Assembly: GCA_910583735.1 (NCBI GenBank) | Contig: CAJTXS010000001.1 | Coordinates: forward strand, 124,001 to 188,000 | Direction of reading: 5' to 3' | DNA from: an uncultured Christensenella sp. | Lineage (GTDB): Bacteria > Bacillota > Clostridia > Christensenellales > UBA3700 | Length of the DNA: 64,000 bases | Shown: piece after piece, positions 21,301 through 26,188 of the stretch | Position numbering within the stretch: the first letter of the stretch is position 1 | Layout: each line of letters opens with the position of its first letter | The notes under the pieces: model-generated | What the model was told of the DNA's origin: nothing | What the model saw: the letters and a program-made list of their open reading frames with translations, nothing else | Database searches by the model: none | Translations under genes and position numbers: made by a program

Positions 21301-22810
21301 GCTGCCCGAATCGGCAGGAACTATAGTATACGGCGACAATAAGACGCAAGAGCTCGATTTGACCGTAGCGTCGCTCGACCCCGGCGCGAAGCTCGACGGC
21401 GACCTGACCGTTCATATCAATAAGGTAACCGCATATACGGAGCAAGGCAAGGTATCTCTTATCGCAAGCGAGAGAGAGTTTATATGGATGGTTGGACACG
21501 GCAGCGAGGCGAGGACGCTCAGATTTACCTCTACGTCCAAGTTGCCTGTGGGTACGTATAGGATAGAGATCGAGTACGACGCTACTCTTAAGGGTGCCGA
21601 CACGGTCAAGTCGTCCGTATCCACTTCGCTCAGCGTTACGCCGAGCAGCAATTTCAACTTCAGGATTTCGGCGTCCGGCATCAGATCTACGAGAGTGGAT
21701 ATAACACTTGTAGAAGATATGGTAAGGACATATGAGTATTCTGTAGACGGAGGAGCTACTTGGAGCGCTTTGTCCAAGGACGGCATTATCGAAGGACTTG
21801 ACGATGACAAGGATTACGAAATTATCGTAAGGATCAACGACGCCAACTTCGCAAGCGATATTAACGATTCGCAGTTGTGGAAGAGAATAAGCGTTAAGAC
21901 TACGCTTGCTCCTTCTAAGGTAACTGCGGTAGCCGATAGACTTAAGACTACATTCAGAGCGTCGTCGTTGTCCGAATATATCAAGATGCTCAGTGATGTC
22001 AATCGCGTGGCTGAGTCGGAGAAGACATCCGAGTTTAATGCGTCTGTAGCTTCTGCGACGTCGTCTTACGAGGCGTATATAGCTAAACTTAACTCCGCAG
22101 TAAGCTCTGCCAATTCTACAGCCAACAGGATGGCGAGCAAGTCCATCTCCGGCGCGGATACCGCGGCGGCTGTGGGTACTGCGCTGTCCGTAAGCACTGC
22201 GGCGATTGCTGTGGCGGGAGTAATGATTATGGGACGTAGGAAGAGAAGAGAGGGCGACAAAGATGTCGCGGTCGTAAAGACTGCTAAAGCCCGCAGCCAT
22301 AAGTTGGCGATAGTATTGATAGCGGCGCTGTGCATAGCGATAGCGTTCACCTTTGCGCTTGCGGGATGCAAGGAGACATATGACTCCAATACTATCCTAT
22401 CTGCAGCGTCCTCGGCTGTGCTCAACGGAGCGTCGCCCAATATCTCGTATACTATCTCGGACGGCAGTACGGTGGTTTATGCGTATAAGGACGGCAAGGT
22501 CACTGTCGGCAATAACCTACAGGGCGTAATCGGCGGCGTAGTTCCGTCATTCGACGGCAAGCTGGGCTTCAATTTCAGCGCCGACTGCTTCAGCGAGAAC
22601 GAGACGACATTCGAGGGTAGCATAGGTACTTATAAGGGCGACATTATAGACGCAAGAGGATTTTGGGAAGGCGATAACTCGGCAAGCAAATATAGGAACG
22701 CTACTATAGTGGCGGTAGCCGATTGCGCGACCATGAGATTGCAGTCGATGACAATCGAATATACTTTCGAGTCCTTTAAGATACAATTGGTTGCGGAATA
22801 CGCATGGTAA
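9377..22810 (+). CDS. Giant surface protein with MBG-like repeats, C-terminal anchor and a lipoprotein-like end domain
   Basis: The ATG follows AGGGAGG by six bases. The 4477-residue product starts with a basic n-region and hydrophobic stretch (residues 6-29), a signal peptide or signal anchor. Residues of about 180-560 resemble beta-helix/GLUG-type sequence (LDGAGHKI, NIGRGTLKNFTL). From about residue 860 the protein is a long series of modules of about 75-110 residues with MBG/YDG features: an opening VYGD or YNG motif, then AGTY/AGDYTI, then a closing NY-x-(I/L) strand (for example near residues 1086, 2062 and 3355). A helical Ser/Ala-rich stalk (about 4190-4260) leads to a membrane segment (about 4263-4286) and GRRKRRE, a normal end for an anchored protein. 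The chain nevertheless continues into a second hydrophobic segment ending LAGC (Cys4331) and a 146-residue domain. It is probably a cell-surface adhesin or stalk; ligand unknown. Confidence 0.8.
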   Translation: MSKSRRYALIAAVTVAVLVICSVAVVLLTDGKGSNGDGGVIASGAATTVKTTAGSVDNDYLVKEFLKLYRNPQDKILSDGSPSVWYTQKANSATSIYIINKTGSKTPVPNVQAGQQVPSIISGHEWWAFKSGSVTYVVPITRASSTSICFTLDNFLTTPNVYTSANTYALIEEDVTYSPRVINSVQYNDTTVSPYNFNATLDGAGHKITASEAYEMSLTINGGDAGSRLNKPYITWGTQGGGGYSDYHLNAHSMFIGNIGRGTLKNFTLDDGGYNMRIVQHNNTTAGGDTTVVNTAYGALVGVAGVYNNKAAGGTDGDPNDPYDYSNSARSNINNVNLLLNGDHTMFTRNDGMNMASLIMGGAVGYNANCNIDNLTVTINGRISPYALRQGRPSFSLGFKPATKYDILGGVCGISAYSGTFKKVIVAGSGNLFCDWYVTVKDASRVANDFGEAAGIVFGQIMKPTTAEGVIIDFPYKNIWFRNIGGSSSIWDIIGLFVGRKGSVLNSTSYSLTYKDIYLTNNVFAGINDANLPANKYDAVGNGTSYTWEPGYMGKTYLDDGTVTDHHSAATSITMPIRFNTDEPDGTPFTVCSDDITSIGFSQDANYMIEIAANGNGIVWDATWNNKNGTVYNTATSGHSVYDPVYVQNTATGVKLKAYGQFSGTNSNGRNLVLNVSKGDSATYSFDSGSITKEYNGKAIDYPDLRVKMASNNSYNQDFQQIFNGRSGVMMHLPVDDQTVGAVGPKILDSSGNNVFSGIYNGKTYSWQGSMDANRNSIGHAYFANMYSSVQKYIPSSGLYTNVDDSDNATAESSRKKAKDAGKYKFNVTAAGAYIAMRIGTGSSTYYMLLTPDGDSSFEYVVSPKSLGINLETPDINYNGNSVNFQYAGDNPTARARYSLTGILAGDDVKADPTKIGYYNSNGTSITQAVDAATYRLSVKGLVGTDASNYTIDAIQNFTVHPLNVQVSPGSIVIDYGNTVASQAEFTGYTYRITDRNGNAAEITALPSGVNMLFDAMIEEGKYLFGTGNTQYRGRLNAGSYPIYLRGITFNDESQRSNYVILNDMLDPSGSGASRGTLYVNKAALTLSQVTLPTGLVYGDSYGNPTYKITGLVYGDTIDAASEKWIYDIASNGIGYLSSPRAAGDHTVSLVDFSIGGVSVSSENGNYVYSDSAVRTNFNIAAKHINLNVDFDTATVYRYKGSAWEFATEIAANDVAYPTDDLKTPIVLQSYKDINHTQSADIENVGKYYLAASFSGSYEAVKSDGSRVQVSTDGSYIFDALLDTNGIEFDTVDIHKATIAFVGLSEKQTVVYNDEMQKFAFTRDNITALNDSDAETLYAMIRVEYNGAHEVDGVETAGTYNVTLSLEETANYESVYKEGLYFEIQKEDMTVVINGGKDFVKEYNANIVPAVTVTVTGNNSGVNVNTHELQANLVSTVFTDLSGVEVASAQAVGNYIMKVSYTGTVNRNPATASIRVTVNPKVLTFALYDSEGENIADSRKEVRTYNKAAYEADYSLLGVVAGESVVPTFVFKGEDGRALSSAPINANTKKSNGVYNSYTVEVTLPSTYSNYTMSKVTYSLTIERYVLSVDSLTRTSYALRNGGMYTHDDYIGWISESIRMYDADGTVFTTEQLDQIMQSHTTAGSYDGFMFELYGSSDHSTSITDIISQYDDYQGNLHLHILVNEAVLQLAMFTDGNYDVASDATVHVNAIDITILQMGIMITVDGEDGNKDITRVYDGGDFKIGFRLFTYNANTSYGASIDAGNGEIIHSNTEYKGIDTVISLQISVTGKIGKNTPFSESILLSPGTSDFANFFAQDGDDIVGLVGKAKPIHAGVYNINYVLNVSSMPQGGSVPSTWIMQTTTRLVINPVQVTPDGELADITIAYHHVIDNALLESSNSNDVSFISQHKGLMMQYSSDVLGIMPNVGEYIYNATLAIDPDYVGPAILLSDYDLHENEGKIIVEKLNVNVSVGNLEFVYGTDYNRLVSDLLTIEYTNEPEFCDGTDHGELISRFLSLMFNTDKVNPNVGLHEGMIEPKYSNPGTNINFVTVKKGDVTVTAKPLVITWGDRSGVYGTSDIALGSYTMDTTLVIGDRLSSASSAIVYNAGAEITDISSLSVGVYSYGYAKVVFVDQDGEDVSGNYNITNQNKGKYTVSPIQLRGSYVKSFEPSYTGSEITDIFTFKVSDSITIPNGEELVWQIKYYASKDDVTADGNTVTVAAVGDYWAMARLVSVNGGAGNVNNYALTDIGWSQFKVSKANLTLSSIDGYDSSFNATAVYSGSADNKLFGAGALHLTFNNGKPYDADVHGALTVTISAVWTKETGTKLSQVFDAGEYAITVAVTGADNFADATFTNITLTVNPAQIARDDIFNYVSVTTPADGYVYNALPQHPEVALKSGITGSISVRYYEVIILSLEERDDTVNAGDYTIRLTFDSRNYVYDDYAYLNNAVDTYWTYTINRSDKIAVNISTTEQYYNGNSQRPDDILITLLAGTDQAKTIRYPSSEVDATLYFYEKSSGGNGTSTIMYNNKYYTYKVANPPITSVVAKPGDYYVMLHINQINDGNFVNNIDAYYVINSGADLGVYTVKKGIMSVSATRNIEKQYDGVVGINGKDVIYEEGGNWYINDEIISIAGAYDYKFGTVTIDVSYFVENDGEKDIYTRLYRWTWYLSQRYDGDGNPVNGMLEQNKPVKHYYSSGELGIETQTGPYKNVFDFAFAGKYKIDIEIDNSQSAYYSQAREIVFDEDGNSSEQNVNHHASGGATITLNNSAFSIAEADRLTYYNDYSASNAPLKANPNHYFHGIAGEDSGDVIRIDGKDYKQFKDANGDGYEDMLTSDLTFEYFTDRACTIAIARNNIYNAGKYYIRVTYAGDEIRYNSSTWLIEYIIRPAEYWFELISDSTEEYETEFGTAFDLNKMSIGHDISPVEGRGKNTQFENNVRNLISVRNEGKSTYNGYATPVGKYTIFYGWTWSVASNNEIRNNVELIDLSSSDSKTSITVKPAQLVSGVNSTLDRDRLPAGKEFSAAVTSGAWEQEIRNSIEITMNYFDESGNVVAGGEKYNVSQYTFSYTWNRTGEGDYAVVDGIYSVGKYKITVNMTDPNISGCDFVIDFEVTKAIANVEIGETGSKVYDAKAWNVSYKITTPEGSIDRDITSEFGQGDIHVTYYKDGQIVSSVVDAGDYTIEIYVDETDDYARSDVASATFKVNKANVDISYNTGYVNNQEYIGKYNVDADNVATIMLNGEVYAADKANRYILYITCEDWGYNGSASATQIVREYAQAVAGGSSMYLTDWLDANHPEISYFKTDTGVYNVGSYYPVMLYLGDNNVDYSVDITAGTEIPEVVIYRRAISVNVTGGLSYWLTYGDERINPMDIQQAFNRADCTYYEVVGYVEGDAVPEVRWTVADLDNTYQAGSNAGEYTGAYYVQGELSDSAVNGNYYLEAVYEEIDLYVARQKFVLDSNAMSAYLASEGDSALSVQIIDGKATIDRVYSGNAYSNIALAYDGIYNKDGEGVITAGKDLYDKIIVPPAIATYSLTDVGSVTAMFTMELKDIVNYEFMNAAEFIDISVTLNVNKADVEVRLRDSLSFKDGEGYDAARNELTLQYVGKAFNFADYFEVRDVTNDVEVVNGFKNIIWSVDFGANAVPTLPGVYSGISLVVHSNNYDVKIGGVSANYVVNVAITKNHDVGGDLKISTWFDNNHDVDNATAFTKVYDTLEMRSRDFGFTAIYGEFGNAPSSDLITEVIDADGNAVSTIKNAGVYTVRFRIAASSNWCFDLDETKNYIEYKYVVARYDVTDSATLKAVDRGAGYDSSVTLGFATYNGKSQTPAIDIWASESRRLVANTDYTLDFGSNTVNAGTFDVTVTFVGNYTGSFVVHDFVIDAADLETAYISGSLSVDYIKSYAYTGEPIELQGLTISFNGKVLTERTDYTYNNNTPHTKTGTHSVSVTGNNNFKGHLVDENGNYVINYYIGASVALPESAGTIVYGDNKTQELDLTVASLDPGAKLDGDLTVHINKVTAYTEQGKVSLIASEREFIWMVGHGSEARTLRFTSTSKLPVGTYRIEIEYDATLKGADTVKSSVSTSLSVTPSSNFNFRISASGIRSTRVDITLVEDMVRTYEYSVDGGATWSALSKDGIIEGLDDDKDYEIIVRINDANFASDINDSQLWKRISVKTTLAPSKVTAVADRLKTTFRASSLSEYIKMLSDVNRVAESEKTSEFNASVASATSSYEAYIAKLNSAVSSANSTANRMASKSISGADTAAAVGTALSVSTAAIAVAGVMIMGRRKRREGDKDVAVVKTAKARSHKLAIVLIAALCIAIAFTFALAGCKETYDSNTILSAASSAVLNGASPNISYTISDGSTVVYAYKDGKVTVGNNLQGVIGGVVPSFDGKLGFNFSADCFSENETTFEGSIGTYKGDIIDARGFWEGDNSASKYRNATIVAVADCATMRLQSMTIEYTFESFKIQLVAEYAW

Positions 22811-22831
22811 GATATGCGTAACCGAATTGCG

Positions 22832-22861
22832 AGGCGGTTTCCTATTTGGAGACCGCCTTTT
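22832..22861 (+). terminator. Rho-independent terminator of the giant gene
   Basis: AGGCGGTTTCC and GGAGACCGCCT form an 11-bp stem (one G-T) with a five-base loop, followed by TTT, 21 bases after the stop codon. Confidence 0.85.
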
Positions 22862-22883
22862 GCGATTATATTGGGATTACGTA

Positions 22884-22912
22884 TTTACTCGGGTAAGGTT
22901 GCGTGTTATAAT
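22884..22912 (+). promoter_or_regulatory. comF promoter
   Basis: TTTACT (22884-22889), a 17-base spacer and TATAAT (22907-22912) form a near-consensus sigma-A promoter. Only ten bases separate the -10 box from the ATG, so the transcript would have a leader of a few bases at most and no Shine-Dalgarno site. Confidence 0.8.
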
Positions 22913-22922
22913 ATAAGCGGAC

Positions 22923-23696
22923 ATGTTGAGCAGAACTAAGAGATTTTACCGCTTTATGCGCGAGATATTCGTAGACAGATACAGTTGTATCGGTTGCGAC
23001 GAGGAGCTGTTCGAGCAAGACGGCAGCGGACTGTGTGATACCTGCAAGGCTAAGCTGACGCCCATTACCTCCCTTAGATGCAGCAGATGCGGCAGGGCGA
23101 TAGCCAACGAGTCCGAGTATTGTATCACATGCATGAATAACCAAAGGCATTTCGACTATGCGCGCGAGTGTTATGTGTACGAAGGCTTGGCGTGCGAGCT
23201 TGTGCACGGTCTTAAGTTCGGCGGTAAGAGATACTATTCCTACTATATGGCGCACGCATTGGTAGATAAATATCTCGACGAAGATATGATGTGCGATATA
23301 GTTGTCCCCGCGCCTATGCACGTTAATGTTAGGAAGAAAAGGCGATTCAATCATGCAGCTTTGCTTGCAGAGGAATTTGCCGACAGATTGAGACTTGAGT
23401 ACTGCGAAACCGCTATTGTTAAGGCTATAGACAATAAAGAGCAGGCAAGGCTGGGCGGAAAGGAAAGAGAGAGCAACGCCTTAGGAGCATACGGCGCAGG
23501 CAAAGACGCCGCGATATTGAAGGGTAAGAGAGTATTGATAATAGACGACGTGCTTACTACGGGAGCTACTGCGAGCGCTATCGCGTCGGTTGCGTATAAG
23601 TGCGGAGCGTCTAAGGTAACCGTGCTGGCATATGCCGCCACGCCATATCATAAGAACAATGCGGAGGTAAACGATGATAAAGACAAGATGGTATAA
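22923..23696 (+). CDS. comF: ComF family phosphoribosyltransferase-like protein
   Basis: This 257-residue protein has the ComF layout. The N-terminal zinc-ribbon part carries Cys22, 25, 38, 41, 53, 56, 67 and 70 in CxxC pairs. The C-terminal type I phosphoribosyltransferase-like domain has the PRPP-loop motif VLIIDDVLTTGATAS at residues 204-218. ComF family members are cytoplasmic and needed for DNA uptake during transformation in Bacillus, although many genomes keep comF without a full competence system, and no other competence gene is in this window. The start at 22923 is preferred because it lies just after the promoter; a later Met12 has no better ribosome site. The 3' end overlaps the next gene by 23 bases, so the two are translationally close. 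Confidence 0.85.
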   Translation: MLSRTKRFYRFMREIFVDRYSCIGCDEELFEQDGSGLCDTCKAKLTPITSLRCSRCGRAIANESEYCITCMNNQRHFDYARECYVYEGLACELVHGLKFGGKRYYSYYMAHALVDKYLDEDMMCDIVVPAPMHVNVRKKRRFNHAALLAEEFADRLRLEYCETAIVKAIDNKEQARLGGKERESNALGAYGAGKDAAILKGKRVLIIDDVLTTGATASAIASVAYKCGASKVTVLAYAATPYHKNNAEVNDDKDKMV

Positions 23697-25347
23697 GGAC
23701 GCTGTCGTATATCAGATATATCCGAGGAGCTTTTGCGACAGCAACGGCGACGGAATAGGCGACTTGAGAGGCATAATATCCAAGCTCGACTATATTAAAG
23801 ACCTCGGCGTGGATGCGGTGTGGCTGTCGCCTATATATAAGTCTCCCAATGACGACAACGGATACGATATAAGCGACTATACCGATATCATGGATGAGTT
23901 CGGCACGCTTGACGACTTTAAGGAATTGCTTGAAGGGCTACACAGCCGCGGAATCAAGCTCATAATGGATTTGGTCGCCAATCATACGTCCGACGAGCAT
24001 TACTGGTTCCGAGAGAGTAAGAAGAGCGTTGACAATCCGTATAGGGATTACTATATTTGGCGTAAAGGCAGAGGCAAGGACGGTAAGAAGCCGCCCAATA
24101 ATTGGACGTCCAGCTTTGGCGGTAAAGCGTGGGAGTATGACGAGACTACGGGCGAGTGGTATTTGCATCTGTTCAGCCGCAAGCAGCCCGACCTGAATTG
24201 GGAAAATCCCAAGGTTAGGCAAGAGATAGCTGATATCTGCAATTACTGGATGGATATGGGCGTAGACGGATTCAGGTGCGACGTCATCACTTATATATCC
24301 AAGAAGAGCGGCTTGCCCGACGGTAAATTCAATCCGATATTCTGCGGTTCGGAGCAGTATGTGGTGGGACCGAGATATCACGAGTTCATTAAAGAGCTTA
24401 ATGCCGCATCCTGGAGCAGGTACGACTCGTTTACGGTAGGAGAGGCTGCGGGAATAACCATATCCAACGCATACGAATGTATAGACGAGAGCGTATGCGA
24501 ACTGGATACGGTATTTTCTTTCGAGCATCTTTGCTATGCCGATATGTATTTCTTAGTAATACCGCACAGACTGTCGTTGAAGAAATTCAAGAAGATCTTA
24601 GGCTCCTGGCAGGCGCTCCCTAAGACGTGTCAGAATACGCTATTCCTCGAGAATCACGATCAGCCCCGCTCTTTAGGCAGATTTACAGGCAACTACAGCG
24701 GATTTAGATACGAGGCGGCGACAGCTCTTGCCGTAGCCATGCAACTGCAACGCGGCACACCGTTCGTCTATCAAGGACAGGAGATAGGTATGACCAATTG
24801 CAAGTTTGCAGATAAAGACTATCAAGACATAATGTTCAGACAGATTATGGATATTGTCAAGTACATACCGTTCGGCAAGTGTCTTGCAAGATACTGCTTT
24901 TCGCGCAGGGCGCGTGATCACGCGCGCACGCCCATGCAGTGGAGCGCAGGGGAGAATGCCGGTTTTTCGAGCGGTAAGCCGTGGATGATGGTCAATCCCA
25001 ACTACAAGTTTATCAACGCGAATAAGGATATGTCCGCGGACAAATCCATCTATAAATTCTATGCGAAACTGCACGCATACCGTAAGGGCAACGATGTCAT
25101 AATAGACGGCGACTATAAGGATATCTGTCCGAATAGCTCCGATATCTTTGCCTATGAGCGCAAGCTGGGCGACAAGACGGTCTTGGTAGTTGTCAACTTC
25201 AAAAATAAAGCGGTTAAGTTTAAGCTGCCTGCCGAATATGTCGGGCGCGCCTCGCAATTGCAGCTGTCCAATTATGCGGACGCGCAAGAGCGCATAGCCG
25301 ATACGAAATTGAGACCGTACGAGGCATCAGTCTACTCGGTGGATTAG
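23674..25347 (+). CDS. Glycoside hydrolase family 13 alpha-glucosidase (oligo-1,6-glucosidase type)
   Basis: The 557-residue protein is full length for cytoplasmic GH13 enzymes of the oligo-1,6-glucosidase, alpha-glucosidase and trehalose-6-phosphate hydrolase group. It begins with the typical VYQIYPRSF strand, carries DLVANHTSDEH (residues 99-109), the nucleophile Asp203 in GFRCDV, the acid/base Glu257 in FTVGEA and the transition-state stabiliser Asp329 in LENHD, and ends with a small beta domain. There is no signal peptide, so it acts on imported alpha-linked oligosaccharides. GGAGG at 23663-23667 precedes the ATG by six bases. It shares a transcript with comF, which is not a functional pairing I recognise. 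Exact substrate (isomaltose, maltose, sucrose or trehalose-6-P) cannot be decided from the sequence. Confidence 0.88.
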   Translation: MIKTRWYKDAVVYQIYPRSFCDSNGDGIGDLRGIISKLDYIKDLGVDAVWLSPIYKSPNDDNGYDISDYTDIMDEFGTLDDFKELLEGLHSRGIKLIMDLVANHTSDEHYWFRESKKSVDNPYRDYYIWRKGRGKDGKKPPNNWTSSFGGKAWEYDETTGEWYLHLFSRKQPDLNWENPKVRQEIADICNYWMDMGVDGFRCDVITYISKKSGLPDGKFNPIFCGSEQYVVGPRYHEFIKELNAASWSRYDSFTVGEAAGITISNAYECIDESVCELDTVFSFEHLCYADMYFLVIPHRLSLKKFKKILGSWQALPKTCQNTLFLENHDQPRSLGRFTGNYSGFRYEAATALAVAMQLQRGTPFVYQGQEIGMTNCKFADKDYQDIMFRQIMDIVKYIPFGKCLARYCFSRRARDHARTPMQWSAGENAGFSSGKPWMMVNPNYKFINANKDMSADKSIYKFYAKLHAYRKGNDVIIDGDYKDICPNSSDIFAYERKLGDKTVLVVVNFKNKAVKFKLPAEYVGRASQLQLSNYADAQERIADTKLRPYEASVYSVD

Positions 25348-25358
25348 ACTAAAGGTTG

Positions 25359-25395
25359 ACAATTGCAATAGGTAATGCCAATTGTTAGTATTTTA
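25359..25395 (+). terminator. Weak terminator after the GH13 gene
   Basis: ACAATTG (25359-25365) pairs with CAATTGT (25379-25385) and is followed by a T-rich run (TAGTATTTTAT). The stem is AT-rich, so termination may be partial. Confidence 0.4.
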
Positions 25396-25448
25396 TGTAA
25401 AAAAGTTGTCAAAATTGGCTAAAAACCTATGATTAAAGAGCTTTGCTA

Positions 25449-25477
25449 TTTACTTTATGTAAAGTCTATGATATAAT
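25449..25477 (+). promoter_or_regulatory. Promoter of the two-component/manA operon with overlapping palindrome
   Basis: TTTACT (25449-25454), 17 bases, TATAAT (25472-25477). A palindrome, ACTTTA-TG-TAAAGT (25452-25465), overlaps the -35 box and spacer, and its core TTTATGTAAA recurs upstream at 25392-25401. This is where an autoregulating response regulator or a repressor could bind. Confidence 0.75.
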
Positions 25478-25495
25478 CTTTGCATGGAGGAAAAC

Positions 25496-26188
25496 ATGAA
25501 TAAACATAAAATTTTCGTAGTTGAAGACGACAGAAGCATCAGCGGACTCTATGAGATAGCTTTCGATAGCGAGGAGTTCGAAGTCGAGTGTTTTGAGAGA
25601 GCGGAAGATATGTTGCGCGTCTTGGCAAAGCACGGAAAGTGCGATATCATCATACTTGACCTTATGTTGCCCGGTATGAACGGTCTCGAGGCGCTTAAGC
25701 GTCTTAAGCATACGGACGGCACGAGGAATATACCTGTAATAATAGTGAGCGCTAAGGGCGATGAGAAAGATAAAGTTCAAGGTCTTAACCTCGGCGCGGA
25801 CGATTACATAGCCAAGCCCTTCGGCATGCTCGAGCTCATTGCCCGAGTTAAAGCCAATATTCGCAAGACTGCCGTTACGGGCGTAGATGTAGTAACCGTA
25901 GGCGAAATTACCGTCAATAATGCCGAGCACAGAGTGCTCGTCGAGGGTAACGAAGTGCAACTCACGCTTAAAGAGTACAAGCTGCTCAAGCTGCTTATGG
26001 AGCGTTGCGACAATGTCGTTACGAGAGAGCAGATACTCTCCGCGGTATGGGATTACGACTACTTCGGCGAGACTCGTACGCTCGATATGCACATCAAGTC
26101 CCTGCGCAGCAAACTTGCTCAGTTCACGGACGTGCAGTATATTCATACCGTCAGGGGAGTCGGCTATAAATTTTCTAAAAATAAATAA
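25496..26188 (+). CDS. OmpR/PhoB-family response regulator
   Basis: The 230-residue regulator has a receiver domain (about residues 3-120) with acidic pair EDD, phospho-acceptor Asp55 in ILDLMLPG and Lys107 in AKPFG, followed by an OmpR-type winged-helix DNA-binding domain (about 130-228) ending in the characteristic VRGVGYKF. The start at 25496 is chosen because GGAGG at 25487-25491 precedes it by four bases; an in-frame ATG at 25484 lies almost on the predicted transcription start. The stop overlaps the kinase ATG by one base (TAATG), so the pair is translationally coupled. Within the family PhoB/PhoP is a likely functional class, but no phosphate genes are adjacent, so the signal is unknown. 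Confidence 0.92.
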   Translation: MNKHKIFVVEDDRSISGLYEIAFDSEEFEVECFERAEDMLRVLAKHGKCDIIILDLMLPGMNGLEALKRLKHTDGTRNIPVIIVSAKGDEKDKVQGLNLGADDYIAKPFGMLELIARVKANIRKTAVTGVDVVTVGEITVNNAEHRVLVEGNEVQLTLKEYKLLKLLMERCDNVVTREQILSAVWDYDYFGETRTLDMHIKSLRSKLAQFTDVQYIHTVRGVGYKFSKNK

